Shown piece by piece: positions 35,685 through 44,162 of a DNA stretch of 64,000 nt; position 1 is the first letter of the stretch; every line of letters begins with the position of its first letter. This DNA is from Candidatus Accumulibacter appositus (GTDB lineage Bacteria; Pseudomonadota; Gammaproteobacteria; Burkholderiales; Rhodocyclaceae): positions 33,094-97,093 of the forward strand of contig JEMX01000066.1 in NCBI GenBank assembly GCA_000585055.1, given 5' to 3'. The notes under the pieces are model-generated. The model worked only from the letters and a program-made list of their open reading frames with translations, searched no databases and was not told where the DNA came from. The position numbers and the translations under genes were made by a program.

Positions 35685-36170
35685 ATGAGTAGAATGTGCC
35701 ATTGCCAAGCCATCACTCAGGGGGTTTCGTTGTTCGATCACCCGCGTAGTCCGCTACGCCTCCTCCTGCTCGCCGGCACACTGCTCTTCGGCAGCAGCGG
35801 TTGTGACCTGATCAAGGACAGGATGGGGCTCGAAGAGCCCCTCGCCAAGGCCGCTCGACTCGCGGCCGAGGGACAGGCGGTCGGCGGTGGCTGTCGACAG
35901 TCGGGACGCGCGATCGAGGACTGCTACTCGATCTATTCCTGGTTACCGAAGGCCGCGATCTACCAGGGCTGGCGAGACATGGACAGCTACATGCGCGAAA
36001 ACAAGCTCGAAACCGTCGAGCCACAATTACCGCCACCTCAGCCTCCAGGCGCCAGGAAAAAGAGAAGGCCGCCACCGACAGAGGAAGCCGGCGACGCGGC
36101 GACAGGCGGAGAACGCGACGGGGCCGGAGCCGACCCGGTTGCGGAGAGGCCGGCGAGCGGCACGCATTGA
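35685..36170 (+). CDS. Small putative lipoprotein
   Basis: A 161-aa open frame. From about residue 16 it shows an export signal (SPLRLLLLAGTLLFGSSGC) whose Cys near residue 40 could be lipidated, though the lipobox SSGC is imperfect. Translation may instead begin at a TTG near 35732, which would give a normal-length signal. The mature part has four or five cysteines in the first 45 residues (GCDL, GGGCRQ, EDCYSIYSW) and a Pro-rich, charged C-terminal tail. No family recognised. A fragment of the dispersed repeat begins immediately after the stop codon. Confidence 0.6.
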   Translation: MSRMCHCQAITQGVSLFDHPRSPLRLLLLAGTLLFGSSGCDLIKDRMGLEEPLAKAARLAAEGQAVGGGCRQSGRAIEDCYSIYSWLPKAAIYQGWRDMDSYMRENKLETVEPQLPPPQPPGARKKRRPPPTEEAGDAATGGERDGAGADPVAERPASGTH

Positions 36171-36225
36171 TGTGAAAGTCGCGCCAGCGATTCGCGAAGC
36201 TCCCGCCTCCCCGCCTGGAAGAAGG
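36171..36225 (-). repeat. Dispersed hairpin repeat, copy 6 (right-end fragment)
   Basis: TGTGAAAGTCGCGCCAGCGA and TTCGCGAAGCTCCCGCCTCC correspond to the right end of the family read in reverse. The central palindromes and left end are absent. Confidence 0.6.
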
Positions 36226-36260
36226 GCTCGCCACCTCAGAGCGATGCCCCTGCTGCCGGC

Positions 36261-37298
36261 TCACGGGGCGGGATTGGTATAACGCAGATGAATGTCATCG
36301 ATCTCGGCCAACAGCGCTGCCGGCAACGGCACGGCCAGCGCGCCGAGATTCTCGTCGAGCTGTGCGATGCTGGTCGCACCGATGATCGTGCTCGCCGAAA
36401 ACCAGCGTGAGCAAACGAAAGCCAGCGCCAGCTGGCTGGGCCGCAGCCCGTGCCGGTGAGCAAGTTCGGCGTAGGCAGCCACTGCCGGCACAACGTTGAT
36501 CTTGGCGTAGCGCTGACCGAAATCGCCGAACTGCGTAAGCCGGCCAGCTGCTTTCGCGTCGGCCAAGTACTTGCCGGAGAGCATGCCGAAGGCGAGTGGC
36601 GAGTACGGTAGCAAGCCGATGTTTTCGCGGTGGCAGACCTCGGCCAATCCGCTCTCATAGACGCGGTTGAGCAGATTGTAGGCATTCTGCAGCGAAACCG
36701 GTCGGGGCAGGTTGTGCTCGCGGGCCAGGCGGACGAACTCCATCACCCCCCAGGGGTGCTCGTTGGAGAGACCGAAGTAGCGAATCTTGCCTTCCTGAAC
36801 CAGGATCGCCAGCGCCTGCAAGGTCTCCAGAATCGGCGTCGACGCGTGCTCCGTTGCCGGATCGTACTGCCACTGACCGAACATCGGCTGATTGCGCGCC
36901 GGCCAGTGCAACTGGTAGAGATCGATGTAGTCGGTACGCAAACGCCGCAGCGACGCTTCGAGCGCACTGCGCAGACCGGGCAGGTCGAAAGCCAGCGGGC
37001 CGTCGCGCAGCCACTTCAGGCCGCGTGACGGCCCGGCCGCCTTGCTGGCGACGATCACCTCCTGCCGCGACTGAGTGGCCAGCCAGTTGCCGACGATCGC
37101 TTCGCTTCTGCCGGCGGTAGCGGCCCGCGCGGGCACCGGATACATTTCAGCGGTATCAATGAAATTGACCCCGGCCGCAAATGCACGGTCGAGCTGTGCA
37201 TGCGCTTCCGGCTCGCTGTTCTGCTGCCCGAAGGTCATCGTCCCGAGGCAGATCTCGGAGACCTCCAGGGCACTACTGCCAAGCTGCCTGTTGTTCAT
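36261..37298 (-). CDS. Aldo/keto reductase
   Basis: A 345-aa NADPH-dependent oxidoreductase of the aldo/keto reductase superfamily (Tas/YajO-like). The N terminus NNRQLGSSALEVSEICLGTMTFG, the catalytic Asp and Tyr in FIDTAEMYP, the Lys in VIVASKAAG and the LYQLHWPAR segment are all present, as is the C-terminal cofactor region (STIIGATSIAQLDENL). GGAGG precedes the ATG at 37298, which excludes the upstream in-frame extension. Substrate not predictable. It ends close to the TGA of an unrelated convergent gene. Confidence 0.93.
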   Translation of the reverse strand: MNNRQLGSSALEVSEICLGTMTFGQQNSEPEAHAQLDRAFAAGVNFIDTAEMYPVPARAATAGRSEAIVGNWLATQSRQEVIVASKAAGPSRGLKWLRDGPLAFDLPGLRSALEASLRRLRTDYIDLYQLHWPARNQPMFGQWQYDPATEHASTPILETLQALAILVQEGKIRYFGLSNEHPWGVMEFVRLAREHNLPRPVSLQNAYNLLNRVYESGLAEVCHRENIGLLPYSPLAFGMLSGKYLADAKAAGRLTQFGDFGQRYAKINVVPAVAAYAELAHRHGLRPSQLALAFVCSRWFSASTIIGATSIAQLDENLGALAVPLPAALLAEIDDIHLRYTNPAP

Positions 37299-37408
37299 GC
37301 TTCCTCCATGTGTGTTGGACGGATCGCGCGGGCAAGAATGATCATGCGCTCCAGGCAGGGCGCACTCCGACCTGCCGCTGCACACGGCAGAACTGTGCCA
37401 TCCTCGTC

Positions 37409-37414
37409 TATAAT
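37409..37414 (+). promoter_or_regulatory. Possible -10 box for the DUF1631 gene
   Basis: A perfect TATAAT lies 104 bases before the ATG at 37518 in the 219-base divergent gap with the aldo/keto reductase gene. The -35 region is weak. Confidence 0.3.
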
Positions 37415-37517
37415 CCCGTCGTCAGGTGTGCCCCGGTTACGACCGAGGTGCGCCGGATAACCATACACGCAATCGCCACCGCCTACGGATATCAACCGGC
37501 CAGCAAGCGATCAACCC

Positions 37518-39599
37518 ATGCCAGATCATCAGCCGCCGCCGCCACCGCCCGCAAACGACTATCGGGCGCAGGTTCTGCTCGCCAGCAGAAATCTCTTTCA
37601 GCAGCGGCTCCGGAAGATAGTCGGCGAAGCGGGCGGCAACATCTCGGGATGCCTGGACGCATTCAGTCGCGCAGTGGGTAAGGCTCACGACATGCTGGCA
37701 TCGGCCCAGCCACTCGACGGATTCGACGAGGCTGCAAGCCTGACCGCCTCACGGCTGACGCTGATCGGCGACGACGACCTCGAAGTGGGCATTCGTCTAA
37801 CGGAAATCACCACCCACCTGCGTGATGCCGGCGGCCGCGCGCTTTGGCGCAGCCGTTCGCTGTACCTGACCTTGCTGCAGCGCTCAACGATGGGGCCCGA
37901 TGACAATCCGGTAGGCCCGGAAGCAATCTGCGAGGGCCTCGCGGCGATCTGTGCGCAGTACGATGGAAGCACCGAGCAGACCTTCACGGTCCTCGATCGA
38001 ATCGAAGATCTTCTGTGCCGGGACTTGCCGGCGCTGTATGACGAAATCAACGACTTGTTGACAAAACTGGGCGTCGAGCCGACGCAGGCGCAGCACCCCG
38101 GCGCCAGGGTCACGGCGCCCACCAGGGCTGCCGGCGAGCAGCCAGGTAGCAGCGCCCCCCGGGCGGCGAGCAGCAATGCCCTGTTGCTGCTGCAGGACGT
38201 GCTGCGTCACCGTAGCGGCCTGCCGCAAGCGCCTGCGGGCGACCAGGCAGCACCGGTAATTTCCCTGCTTGACGGCACGGCAACGGTAATGTTGGAGAAT
38301 GTGCTCGACCGGCTGACGGCCCTCGAACTGCGCTCGACCTTGTCGCCAGGCGCTGCGGGTGAGGACGAAGGCCTGGCGCCCGCACCGCGTCCGCTGAAGT
38401 CTAGTGACCTCGATCTGCCACTCGGCAGTGCCGAGACCCTCACGCTCGACACCATGGCGCTTATTTTTGAAGCCATTTTCGAGTCGGCAGACCTCCCCGA
38501 GACGGTCAAGGGAATCATTGGTCGCCTGCAGATTCCACTGCTCAAACTGGCCATCGTCGACCCATCGCTGTTTGCCAACAGCGAGCATCCGGCGCGCGTA
38601 CTGATCAATCGCATGGCCCGCGCGGCCGTCGGGCTGCCCCTGAATGCGAACCGCGATCACCCGCTATGCAAGCGCATCGCAGACCTGGCGACCGCGCTCC
38701 ACGACAGCCAGCAAGGCAGCAGCGAAGCACTCGGCGAGGCGCTCGCCAAACTCGAGGTACTGATCGGCGAACGCGACCAGGCGGTTCGCGAAGCCGCCAG
38801 CGGTCACATCCGCCTAGTCGTTGCGCATGAGCAGGCGATCGCCGCCGAAGAGGCGGCCGAAAACTGGCTGTGCGCTAGCCTGGCCCGAACACGCTCGCCG
38901 GAAATCGCCACCTTTCTTGAACGCTATTGGGTACGGGTGATGGCCGCTGCTGCCCAAGCTGGCGGCACGGATGGTGCGCGCTGGCAACAGGACAGCGCGA
39001 CCGGAGGAGAGCTGATCTGGAGCGTGCAACCGAAGCAAAGCAACGAAGAACGCAAACATCTGGCCGGCCTGGCGTCGTCGCTGATCAAGCGAATCGGCAG
39101 CGGGCTTGATGAAATCGGCATTTCACGGGCCGAGAGACTGCCTTTCCTCAACCGCCTGTTCGACCTGCAGACGGCGGCGCTACGCGGCCAGGCGCAGGAT
39201 GGCGCCCGACCGGCCGGGATGCCGCCCGAACGGCGGCGCCCGAGCAGCCCAGCGGCCAAGAGCGGAGCACGCTTGCTCGCGCGCGACGGGCTGCAGGTCC
39301 AGTACCTGGCCCTGCCCGACGAACAGGAGCACGTGGCTCGCAGCAGCAGCGGCTGGCAGGTCGGCGACTGGCTGCGCTTCTCCCTGCCCGAGCAGGAGCA
39401 GAAACCACTCTGCGGTCTCTGCTGCTGGCAAAGCCCGTCGTCGCCAACCATCGTGCTCTTCAACCCGGACTGGGGCTTCGCCGTTGCCATGCCGCGAGCG
39501 CTACTCGACCAGCAGGTGCGTGCGGGCCGTGCACAGGTCGTATCCGGGATCGCGACCTTCGACATCGCCGCCGAACGTGCTCTGCATCTCCTTGCCTGA
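37518..39599 (+). CDS. DUF1631 family protein
   Basis: A 693-aa soluble protein of the DUF1631 family, found mainly in beta- and gammaproteobacteria and of unknown role. The N-terminal part carries ARLRKIVGEAGG-like text, LTLIGDDDLEVGIRLTEIT, and LYDEINDLLTKLGV. The central part holds the ETVKGIIGRLQIPLLKLAIVDPSLFAN segment (given in part) and NHPARVLINRMARA. The C-terminal 120 residues (from LLARDGLQVQYLALPDEQEHV) look like a beta-rich domain. DUF1631 proteins often end in, or sit near, PilZ-type regions, which suggests a link with cyclic-di-GMP, but I see no clear RxxxR motif here. Confidence 0.82.
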   Translation: MPDHQPPPPPPANDYRAQVLLASRNLFQQRLRKIVGEAGGNISGCLDAFSRAVGKAHDMLASAQPLDGFDEAASLTASRLTLIGDDDLEVGIRLTEITTHLRDAGGRALWRSRSLYLTLLQRSTMGPDDNPVGPEAICEGLAAICAQYDGSTEQTFTVLDRIEDLLCRDLPALYDEINDLLTKLGVEPTQAQHPGARVTAPTRAAGEQPGSSAPRAASSNALLLLQDVLRHRSGLPQAPAGDQAAPVISLLDGTATVMLENVLDRLTALELRSTLSPGAAGEDEGLAPAPRPLKSSDLDLPLGSAETLTLDTMALIFEAIFESADLPETVKGIIGRLQIPLLKLAIVDPSLFANSEHPARVLINRMARAAVGLPLNANRDHPLCKRIADLATALHDSQQGSSEALGEALAKLEVLIGERDQAVREAASGHIRLVVAHEQAIAAEEAAENWLCASLARTRSPEIATFLERYWVRVMAAAAQAGGTDGARWQQDSATGGELIWSVQPKQSNEERKHLAGLASSLIKRIGSGLDEIGISRAERLPFLNRLFDLQTAALRGQAQDGARPAGMPPERRRPSSPAAKSGARLLARDGLQVQYLALPDEQEHVARSSSGWQVGDWLRFSLPEQEQKPLCGLCCWQSPSSPTIVLFNPDWGFAVAMPRALLDQQVRAGRAQVVSGIATFDIAAERALHLLA

Positions 39600-39683
39600 G
39601 CGACACTGAACGGGTGCCGCGCCGCGCACGCCCGGCTGTCTCCCGACCGCTTCCCGACTGACCAAGGCCGCAGCCGTCGCCGC

Positions 39684-39710
39684 CGGACACGCCGCAAATC
39701 AATGTATAAT
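39684..39710 (+). promoter_or_regulatory. Possible promoter of the DEAD-box helicase gene
   Basis: TATAAT at 39705-39710, preceded at 15 bases by CGGACA. It lies 24 bases before the TTG start. The T-rich TTTCGTTTTTT that follows could form part of a cold-responsive leader. Only the -10 box is convincing. Confidence 0.35.
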
Positions 39711-39733
39711 TTCGTTTTTTCTGTGATCGAGCG

Positions 39734-41248
39734 TTGACTCTCTTGACTGATCCGAAGGCTGCACCCATTCGTTTTTCCGATCTCGGTCTGGCACCCGATC
39801 TGCTGCGCGCCGTTACCGACCAGGGCTATACGGAGCCCACACCGATCCAGGCGCAAGCGATACCGGTCGTTCTCGCCGGACGTGACCTGATGGGCGGCGC
39901 GCAGACCGGCACCGGCAAGACGGCCGCCTTCACCCTACCGCTGCTGCAGCGCATTCTGCCATTCGCCAGCCCCAGTCCATCGCCGGCCCGCCACCCGGTG
40001 CGCGTGCTGATGCTGGCGCCGACGCGCGAACTGGCGATCCAGGTCCATGAATCGGTCAAGACCTACAGCAAGCACGTTCCGATCAGGAGTTGCTGCGCTT
40101 ACGGCGGCGTCGACATCAAGGCGCAGATTGCCGAAATCCGCTGCGGCGTCGAAGTGCTGGTGGCCACCCCTGGCCGACTCCTCGATCTCGTCGAACAAAA
40201 GTGCCTGCACTTCAACAGCGTCCAGGCGCTGGTCCTCGACGAAGCCGACCGCATGCTGGATATGGGCTTCATCCCCGATGTGACCCGAATCATCAATATG
40301 CTGCCGAAGCAACGCCAGAGCCTTCTCTTCTCGGCGACGTTTTCCGAAGAGATCAAGAAGCTGGCCGACAAGATGCTGCAGGCACCGGAACTGATCGAAG
40401 TCGCCAAGCGCAACACGGTCTCCGAGACCATTACCCACCGCGTCCACCCGGTCGCCAGCGAAACCAAAAGGGCCTTGCTGGTCAAACTGCTGCGTTCCTC
40501 CGATTTCAATCAGGTCCTGGTCTTTACCCGCACCAAGCTGGAAACCAACCGTCTGGCACGCGAACTGCAGCGCGCCGGGATTGCCGCTGACTCGATCCAC
40601 GGCGACAAGAGCCAGCTGGAACGTCTGAAGGCGCTGGAAGCCTTCAAGGACGGCTCGGTACTGGTCCTGGTAGCGACCGACGTCGCCGCCCGCGGGCTCG
40701 ATATCGACGAGTTGCCGCACGTGATCAACTTTGAACTGCCGCGCACGCCAGAAGACTACATCCATCGCATTGGCCGCACCGGCCGCGCCGGCAAGGCTGG
40801 CACCGCGATTTCGCTGGTCTCGGCAAGCGAGGTGCCCTATCTCGTCGACATCGAGAAGCTGATCAAGATCAAGGTCGAGCAGGTAATCATCGCCGGCTTC
40901 GAACCGGAGTACGACTACACCTACCCGCCCGGCGACAAGCATCGTCATCGCCGCAATCCGGTCGCGCCGGCGCCGGCGCCGGCTTCGCCAGCAGCAGCGC
41001 GCAACGAGCGCTCCGCCGAGCGTAGTCCGCCAACACGCAAGGGCGTGCGCAAACAAGGCGCGAACCGCCGCCCGAGCCACATCGCCGCCGATGGCTTCGA
41101 CTTCAGCAAGCCCTACGAAAGCGCCGAGCCGCGTCCGATCGCCGCCGCGGTTGACGGCGACGCCACGAAATCCACGGGCCGAAGCGAGCACCCGCACAAG
41201 CGACGCCGTGCGGTAGCTGCCTTACTTGGCGGTCTCGGGCGCGAGTGA
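39734..41248 (+). CDS. rhlE: DEAD-box ATP-dependent RNA helicase, RhlE type
   Basis: A 504-aa RNA helicase with all core motifs in order: Q-motif FSDLGLAP...GYTEPTPIQ, motif I AQTGTGKTA, Ia PTRELAIQ, Ib TPGRLLD, II VLDEADRMLD, III SATF, IV VFTRTK, V TDVAARGLD and VI HRIGRTGRAG. A basic, Pro/Ala-rich C-terminal tail of about 110 residues follows, typical of RhlE and useful for RNA or ribosome binding. It begins with TTG (39734). A second TTG three codons later is possible. The 3' end overlaps the convergent PP2C gene by 27 bp. RhlE rather than another DEAD subgroup is a moderate inference. Confidence 0.9.
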   Translation: MTLLTDPKAAPIRFSDLGLAPDLLRAVTDQGYTEPTPIQAQAIPVVLAGRDLMGGAQTGTGKTAAFTLPLLQRILPFASPSPSPARHPVRVLMLAPTRELAIQVHESVKTYSKHVPIRSCCAYGGVDIKAQIAEIRCGVEVLVATPGRLLDLVEQKCLHFNSVQALVLDEADRMLDMGFIPDVTRIINMLPKQRQSLLFSATFSEEIKKLADKMLQAPELIEVAKRNTVSETITHRVHPVASETKRALLVKLLRSSDFNQVLVFTRTKLETNRLARELQRAGIAADSIHGDKSQLERLKALEAFKDGSVLVLVATDVAARGLDIDELPHVINFELPRTPEDYIHRIGRTGRAGKAGTAISLVSASEVPYLVDIEKLIKIKVEQVIIAGFEPEYDYTYPPGDKHRHRRNPVAPAPAPASPAAARNERSAERSPPTRKGVRKQGANRRPSHIAADGFDFSKPYESAEPRPIAAAVDGDATKSTGRSEHPHKRRRAVAALLGGLGRE

Positions 41249-42031
41249 GCCGGATGAAGCGCCGTTACCGGAAACAGCCGCCGGCGCTTCGATCAACCTG
41301 AGAATCGCCAGCGAGATATTGTCGCCATCGCCGTTGCCCATTGCGCGTGCGCGGCCAATCAGCAGTTCCGAGGCTTCACGCGCCGACGCTGCGCCATCAA
41401 TCACCCAGGCCAGTTCCTGATCGGTGAAATAGCCCCATAGACCATCCGAGCAGAGCAGAAAAGTATCGCCAGCCTGCAGATCCTCTGCCTCGCCGAAAGC
41501 GACCTTGGGCGTATCGACCCCACCCAGAGAAGTCAGCAGGATGTTCCGGTGCGGATGGACCAGGGCCTCTTCGGGCGTTACCCTGCCCTGCACCACCAAT
41601 TGCGCGACGTAGGAATGATCGGTGCTGCGAAAGATCAGGCTGTCACCGCGAAAACGGTAGAAGCGACTGTCGCCGCAGTGCGCCCAGCTGACCTTGCCGG
41701 GTTGCAGCAGCAGCATCACGGCCGTGCTGTGCGGATCTTTCTCGTTGATGAAGCGCGACGCCTTGATCAGCATGTGCGCTTCGTTGATGCTCGATTCCAG
41801 CAACACCCGCGCCGATTCGGAACGCGCCGAAAAACGCTCGAGGTTGTCGCGCGCCGTGTGCACTACCTGTTGCGCGGCGAGCACGCCACCGGTATGGCCA
41901 CCCATGCCGTCGGCCACAATGGCCAGCGCGACACCGCCGCCACGCGGATGCGGCAGGATCGCTACCCGGTCCTGCTGTTCGCGGCGATCACCCTGATGCT
42001 GTGCCACGCAGGCATCGATTGAAATTGACAT
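41222..42031 (-). CDS. PP2C-type serine/threonine protein phosphatase
   Basis: A 269-aa soluble, metal-dependent phosphatase (PrpC/Stp family). The metal-binding motifs are visible: REQQDR near residue 18-23, VADGMGGHTGG near 40, SWAHCGDSRFYRF near 113, LLCSDGLWGY near 193, and GDGDNISLAIL near 233. Such enzymes reverse Ser/Thr phosphorylation by Hanks-type kinases, but no kinase gene is in the window. The C-terminal coding end overlaps the helicase gene tail-to-tail by 27 bp. Confidence 0.92.
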   Translation of the reverse strand: MSISIDACVAQHQGDRREQQDRVAILPHPRGGGVALAIVADGMGGHTGGVLAAQQVVHTARDNLERFSARSESARVLLESSINEAHMLIKASRFINEKDPHSTAVMLLLQPGKVSWAHCGDSRFYRFRGDSLIFRSTDHSYVAQLVVQGRVTPEEALVHPHRNILLTSLGGVDTPKVAFGEAEDLQAGDTFLLCSDGLWGYFTDQELAWVIDGAASAREASELLIGRARAMGNGDGDNISLAILRLIEAPAAVSGNGASSGSLAPETAK

Positions 42032-42134
42032 TAACTATGACTTTCCGTGCCGCCAGGTGCCGCCGTCCTGGGTCGGGCCGCCTGACGAGTGGCAAGCAGA
42101 CCGGCAGAGCAAGCGAACGTCGGCTTATTGTGTT

Positions 42135-42470
42135 CTAGAGGTCCACCCGACGAAGCTCGCTCGGGCGCGGCAAGTGACTGCTGTGATCGGGGTGCCGCTC
42201 GATATATAGGCGATGCGCGGCAACCACCAGGGTATGCACCTCTTCACTGCTCAGCTTTGGGAAATTGTCGCGCAGCAGGCGATAGGCAAGCAGTTCGAGC
42301 GACTGTCCGGCCCAACCCTGCTGCGGATCGAAAAACGGCTCGATCATTACGAAAGCGGCGTCGAAAGCCGCCCGCAAGTCGAGCTTTTGCCGCCGCTCCG
42401 CCGCTGCTGCTCCCGTTGTTCGTTCAAGCCCTTCGCTCAAGTCCTTACCCTTCCCGGCCTCCCCTGCCAT
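42135..42470 (-). CDS. Small conserved-looking hypothetical protein
   Basis: A 111-aa soluble protein of no recognised family. The first 25 residues are low-complexity. The rest has a regular helical pattern with clear hydrophobic positions (AAFDAAFVMIEPFFDPQQGWAG, SLELLAYRLLRDNFP, VHTLVVAAHRLYIERHP by parts). It overlaps the 3' end of the acyl-CoA synthetase gene by 26 bp and is therefore probably translated with it. Codon-position GC bias looks normal. Confidence 0.6.
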   Translation of the reverse strand: MAGEAGKGKDLSEGLERTTGAAAAERRQKLDLRAAFDAAFVMIEPFFDPQQGWAGQSLELLAYRLLRDNFPKLSSEEVHTLVVAAHRLYIERHPDHSSHLPRPSELRRVDL

Positions 42471-44112
42471 CGGTTTCTCGCGCCCGCAGGACGCGCCGTT
42501 GCACCTTGCCGGTAGTGGTCATCGGCAGAGCTTCGACGAATTCTATCGCTTTCGGCGTCTCGTAGGGAGCCAGATGCTGCCGCACCTGCTGCTGCAATTG
42601 CTCGACCAGGACCGGCGATCCGAGCTCCCCCGGCTGCAGGACAACAAAAGCCTTGATCAGCGTTCCGCGCAGCGCATCCGGGATGCCAATGACCGCGCAA
42701 TTGGCGACCGCCGGATGTTTGAGCAGGCAGTTCTCGATTTCGGCCGGGCCGATGCGGTAGCCACCGCTATTGAAGACATCGTCGGCGCGCCCCTGGTACC
42801 ACAGATCGCCGTCTTCGTCGATTTTCGCCAGGTCGCCGGTCAGCCCCCAGCCGTCGCCGACGAACTTGTCGGCCGTCGCCTGCGGATTCTGCCAATAGCC
42901 GAGCATGATCACCGGGTCGCACTCACCCTTGCACTGGCGATGCACGGCGACCTCGCCGAGTTCGCCGGGCGGCAGGACATTGCCCCGCGCATCGACGACC
43001 GCCACGTGGTGCCCGGGATACGCGCGCCCCATGGCCCCGGGCTTGGCCGGCCAGCGCGATGCGCAATTGCCAACCACGTAGTTCATTTCGGTCTGCCCGA
43101 ACATCTCGTTGATGGTCACCCCCAGCTTTTCCTGCGCCCAGTGGAAAACTGCTTCCCCGACCGGTTCGCCAGCGCTCATGATGCTGCGCAGATCGAGATC
43201 GTATTCTGCCCGCGGATCCGGGACGGCCTTCATCATCATCTTCAAGGCGGTTGGAAAGAGAAAGCTGTTGCGGATGCCGTACTTCTCGATCAGCGAGAAC
43301 GCCTTGCTGGGGTCGAAACGTCCTTTGTAAGCGAGCAAGGGCATTCCGAAGTGCCAGGTCGGCAAGAGCACGTCCCACAAACCGCCGGTCCACGCCCAGT
43401 CGGCCGGCGACCAGAACATGTCGCCCGGCTGCGGGAAGAAGTCATGCGAGCAGACGTAGCCGCTGAGGTTGCCAAGCAAGGTCCGGTGCGCCATCAGCGC
43501 GCCCTTCGGCTTGCCGGTGGTACCGCTGGTGTAGATGATCATCGCCGCATCGTCGGCGCCGGTAAGCACCGGCGTGTAACGTGGCGAGGCATGCTCGAGG
43601 ACTTCCGCCCACGACTTGACGCCCTTGCCGAGTGCTGCGCCAACGCCGATCACGTGCCGCAACTGCGGCAGGCGGTCGCGCAGCGCCAGCAATTTCGGCA
43701 GCGAGCTTGCATCGACAATGGCGACATGCGCGCCCGCATCGCCGAGCCGGTATTCCAGCGCATCCGGACCGAACAGATGCGACAGTGGTACCGCCAGGGC
43801 GCCCATCTGATAGATGGCGACATGGGCAATCGCCGTTTCCGGACATTGCGGCAGCAGGATCGCGACGCGATCGCCGGCCAGAGTCCCGAGTGCGGCGAGG
43901 ACGTTGGCCAGACGGTTGGCTTGCTGCTGAATGTCCCAGAAGGTATGCGCCGACGTGAAGCCGCTCTCGTCCTCGTAGTACAGCGCAAAGCGACTGCGAT
44001 CCGCGGCCCAGCGACCACAGACATCGACCGCGATGTTGAACTTCTCCGGAAGCTGCCAGCGGAAGTTTTCGGCAAGTGCCGCGTAGCTGCCGACCAGATC
44101 CTTGATTTCCAT
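42445..44112 (-). CDS. AMP-forming acyl-CoA synthetase
   Basis: A 555-aa ANL-superfamily enzyme that activates a carboxylic acid to its CoA thioester with ATP. The phosphate-binding loop is MIIYTSGTTGKPKG, followed by A5 FGQTEMNYVVGN, A7 LTGDLAKIDEDG, A8 GRADDVFNSGGYRIGPAEIE and the catalytic Lys of A10 in TTTGKVQRR. FSPADWAWTGGLWD and the general pattern resemble medium-chain or acetoacetyl/acetyl-type synthetases rather than long-chain FadD. Exact acid is uncertain. It lies 50 bases downstream of glcF on the same strand, so it may be co-expressed with glycolate oxidation. Confidence 0.9.
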   Translation of the reverse strand: MEIKDLVGSYAALAENFRWQLPEKFNIAVDVCGRWAADRSRFALYYEDESGFTSAHTFWDIQQQANRLANVLAALGTLAGDRVAILLPQCPETAIAHVAIYQMGALAVPLSHLFGPDALEYRLGDAGAHVAIVDASSLPKLLALRDRLPQLRHVIGVGAALGKGVKSWAEVLEHASPRYTPVLTGADDAAMIIYTSGTTGKPKGALMAHRTLLGNLSGYVCSHDFFPQPGDMFWSPADWAWTGGLWDVLLPTWHFGMPLLAYKGRFDPSKAFSLIEKYGIRNSFLFPTALKMMMKAVPDPRAEYDLDLRSIMSAGEPVGEAVFHWAQEKLGVTINEMFGQTEMNYVVGNCASRWPAKPGAMGRAYPGHHVAVVDARGNVLPPGELGEVAVHRQCKGECDPVIMLGYWQNPQATADKFVGDGWGLTGDLAKIDEDGDLWYQGRADDVFNSGGYRIGPAEIENCLLKHPAVANCAVIGIPDALRGTLIKAFVVLQPGELGSPVLVEQLQQQVRQHLAPYETPKAIEFVEALPMTTTGKVQRRVLRARETDGRGGREG

Positions 44113-44162
44113 GGCTTCCCCGTATCAGCAGAGACGCCTTTCTGCTGCGCTCGTTGTTTGTT

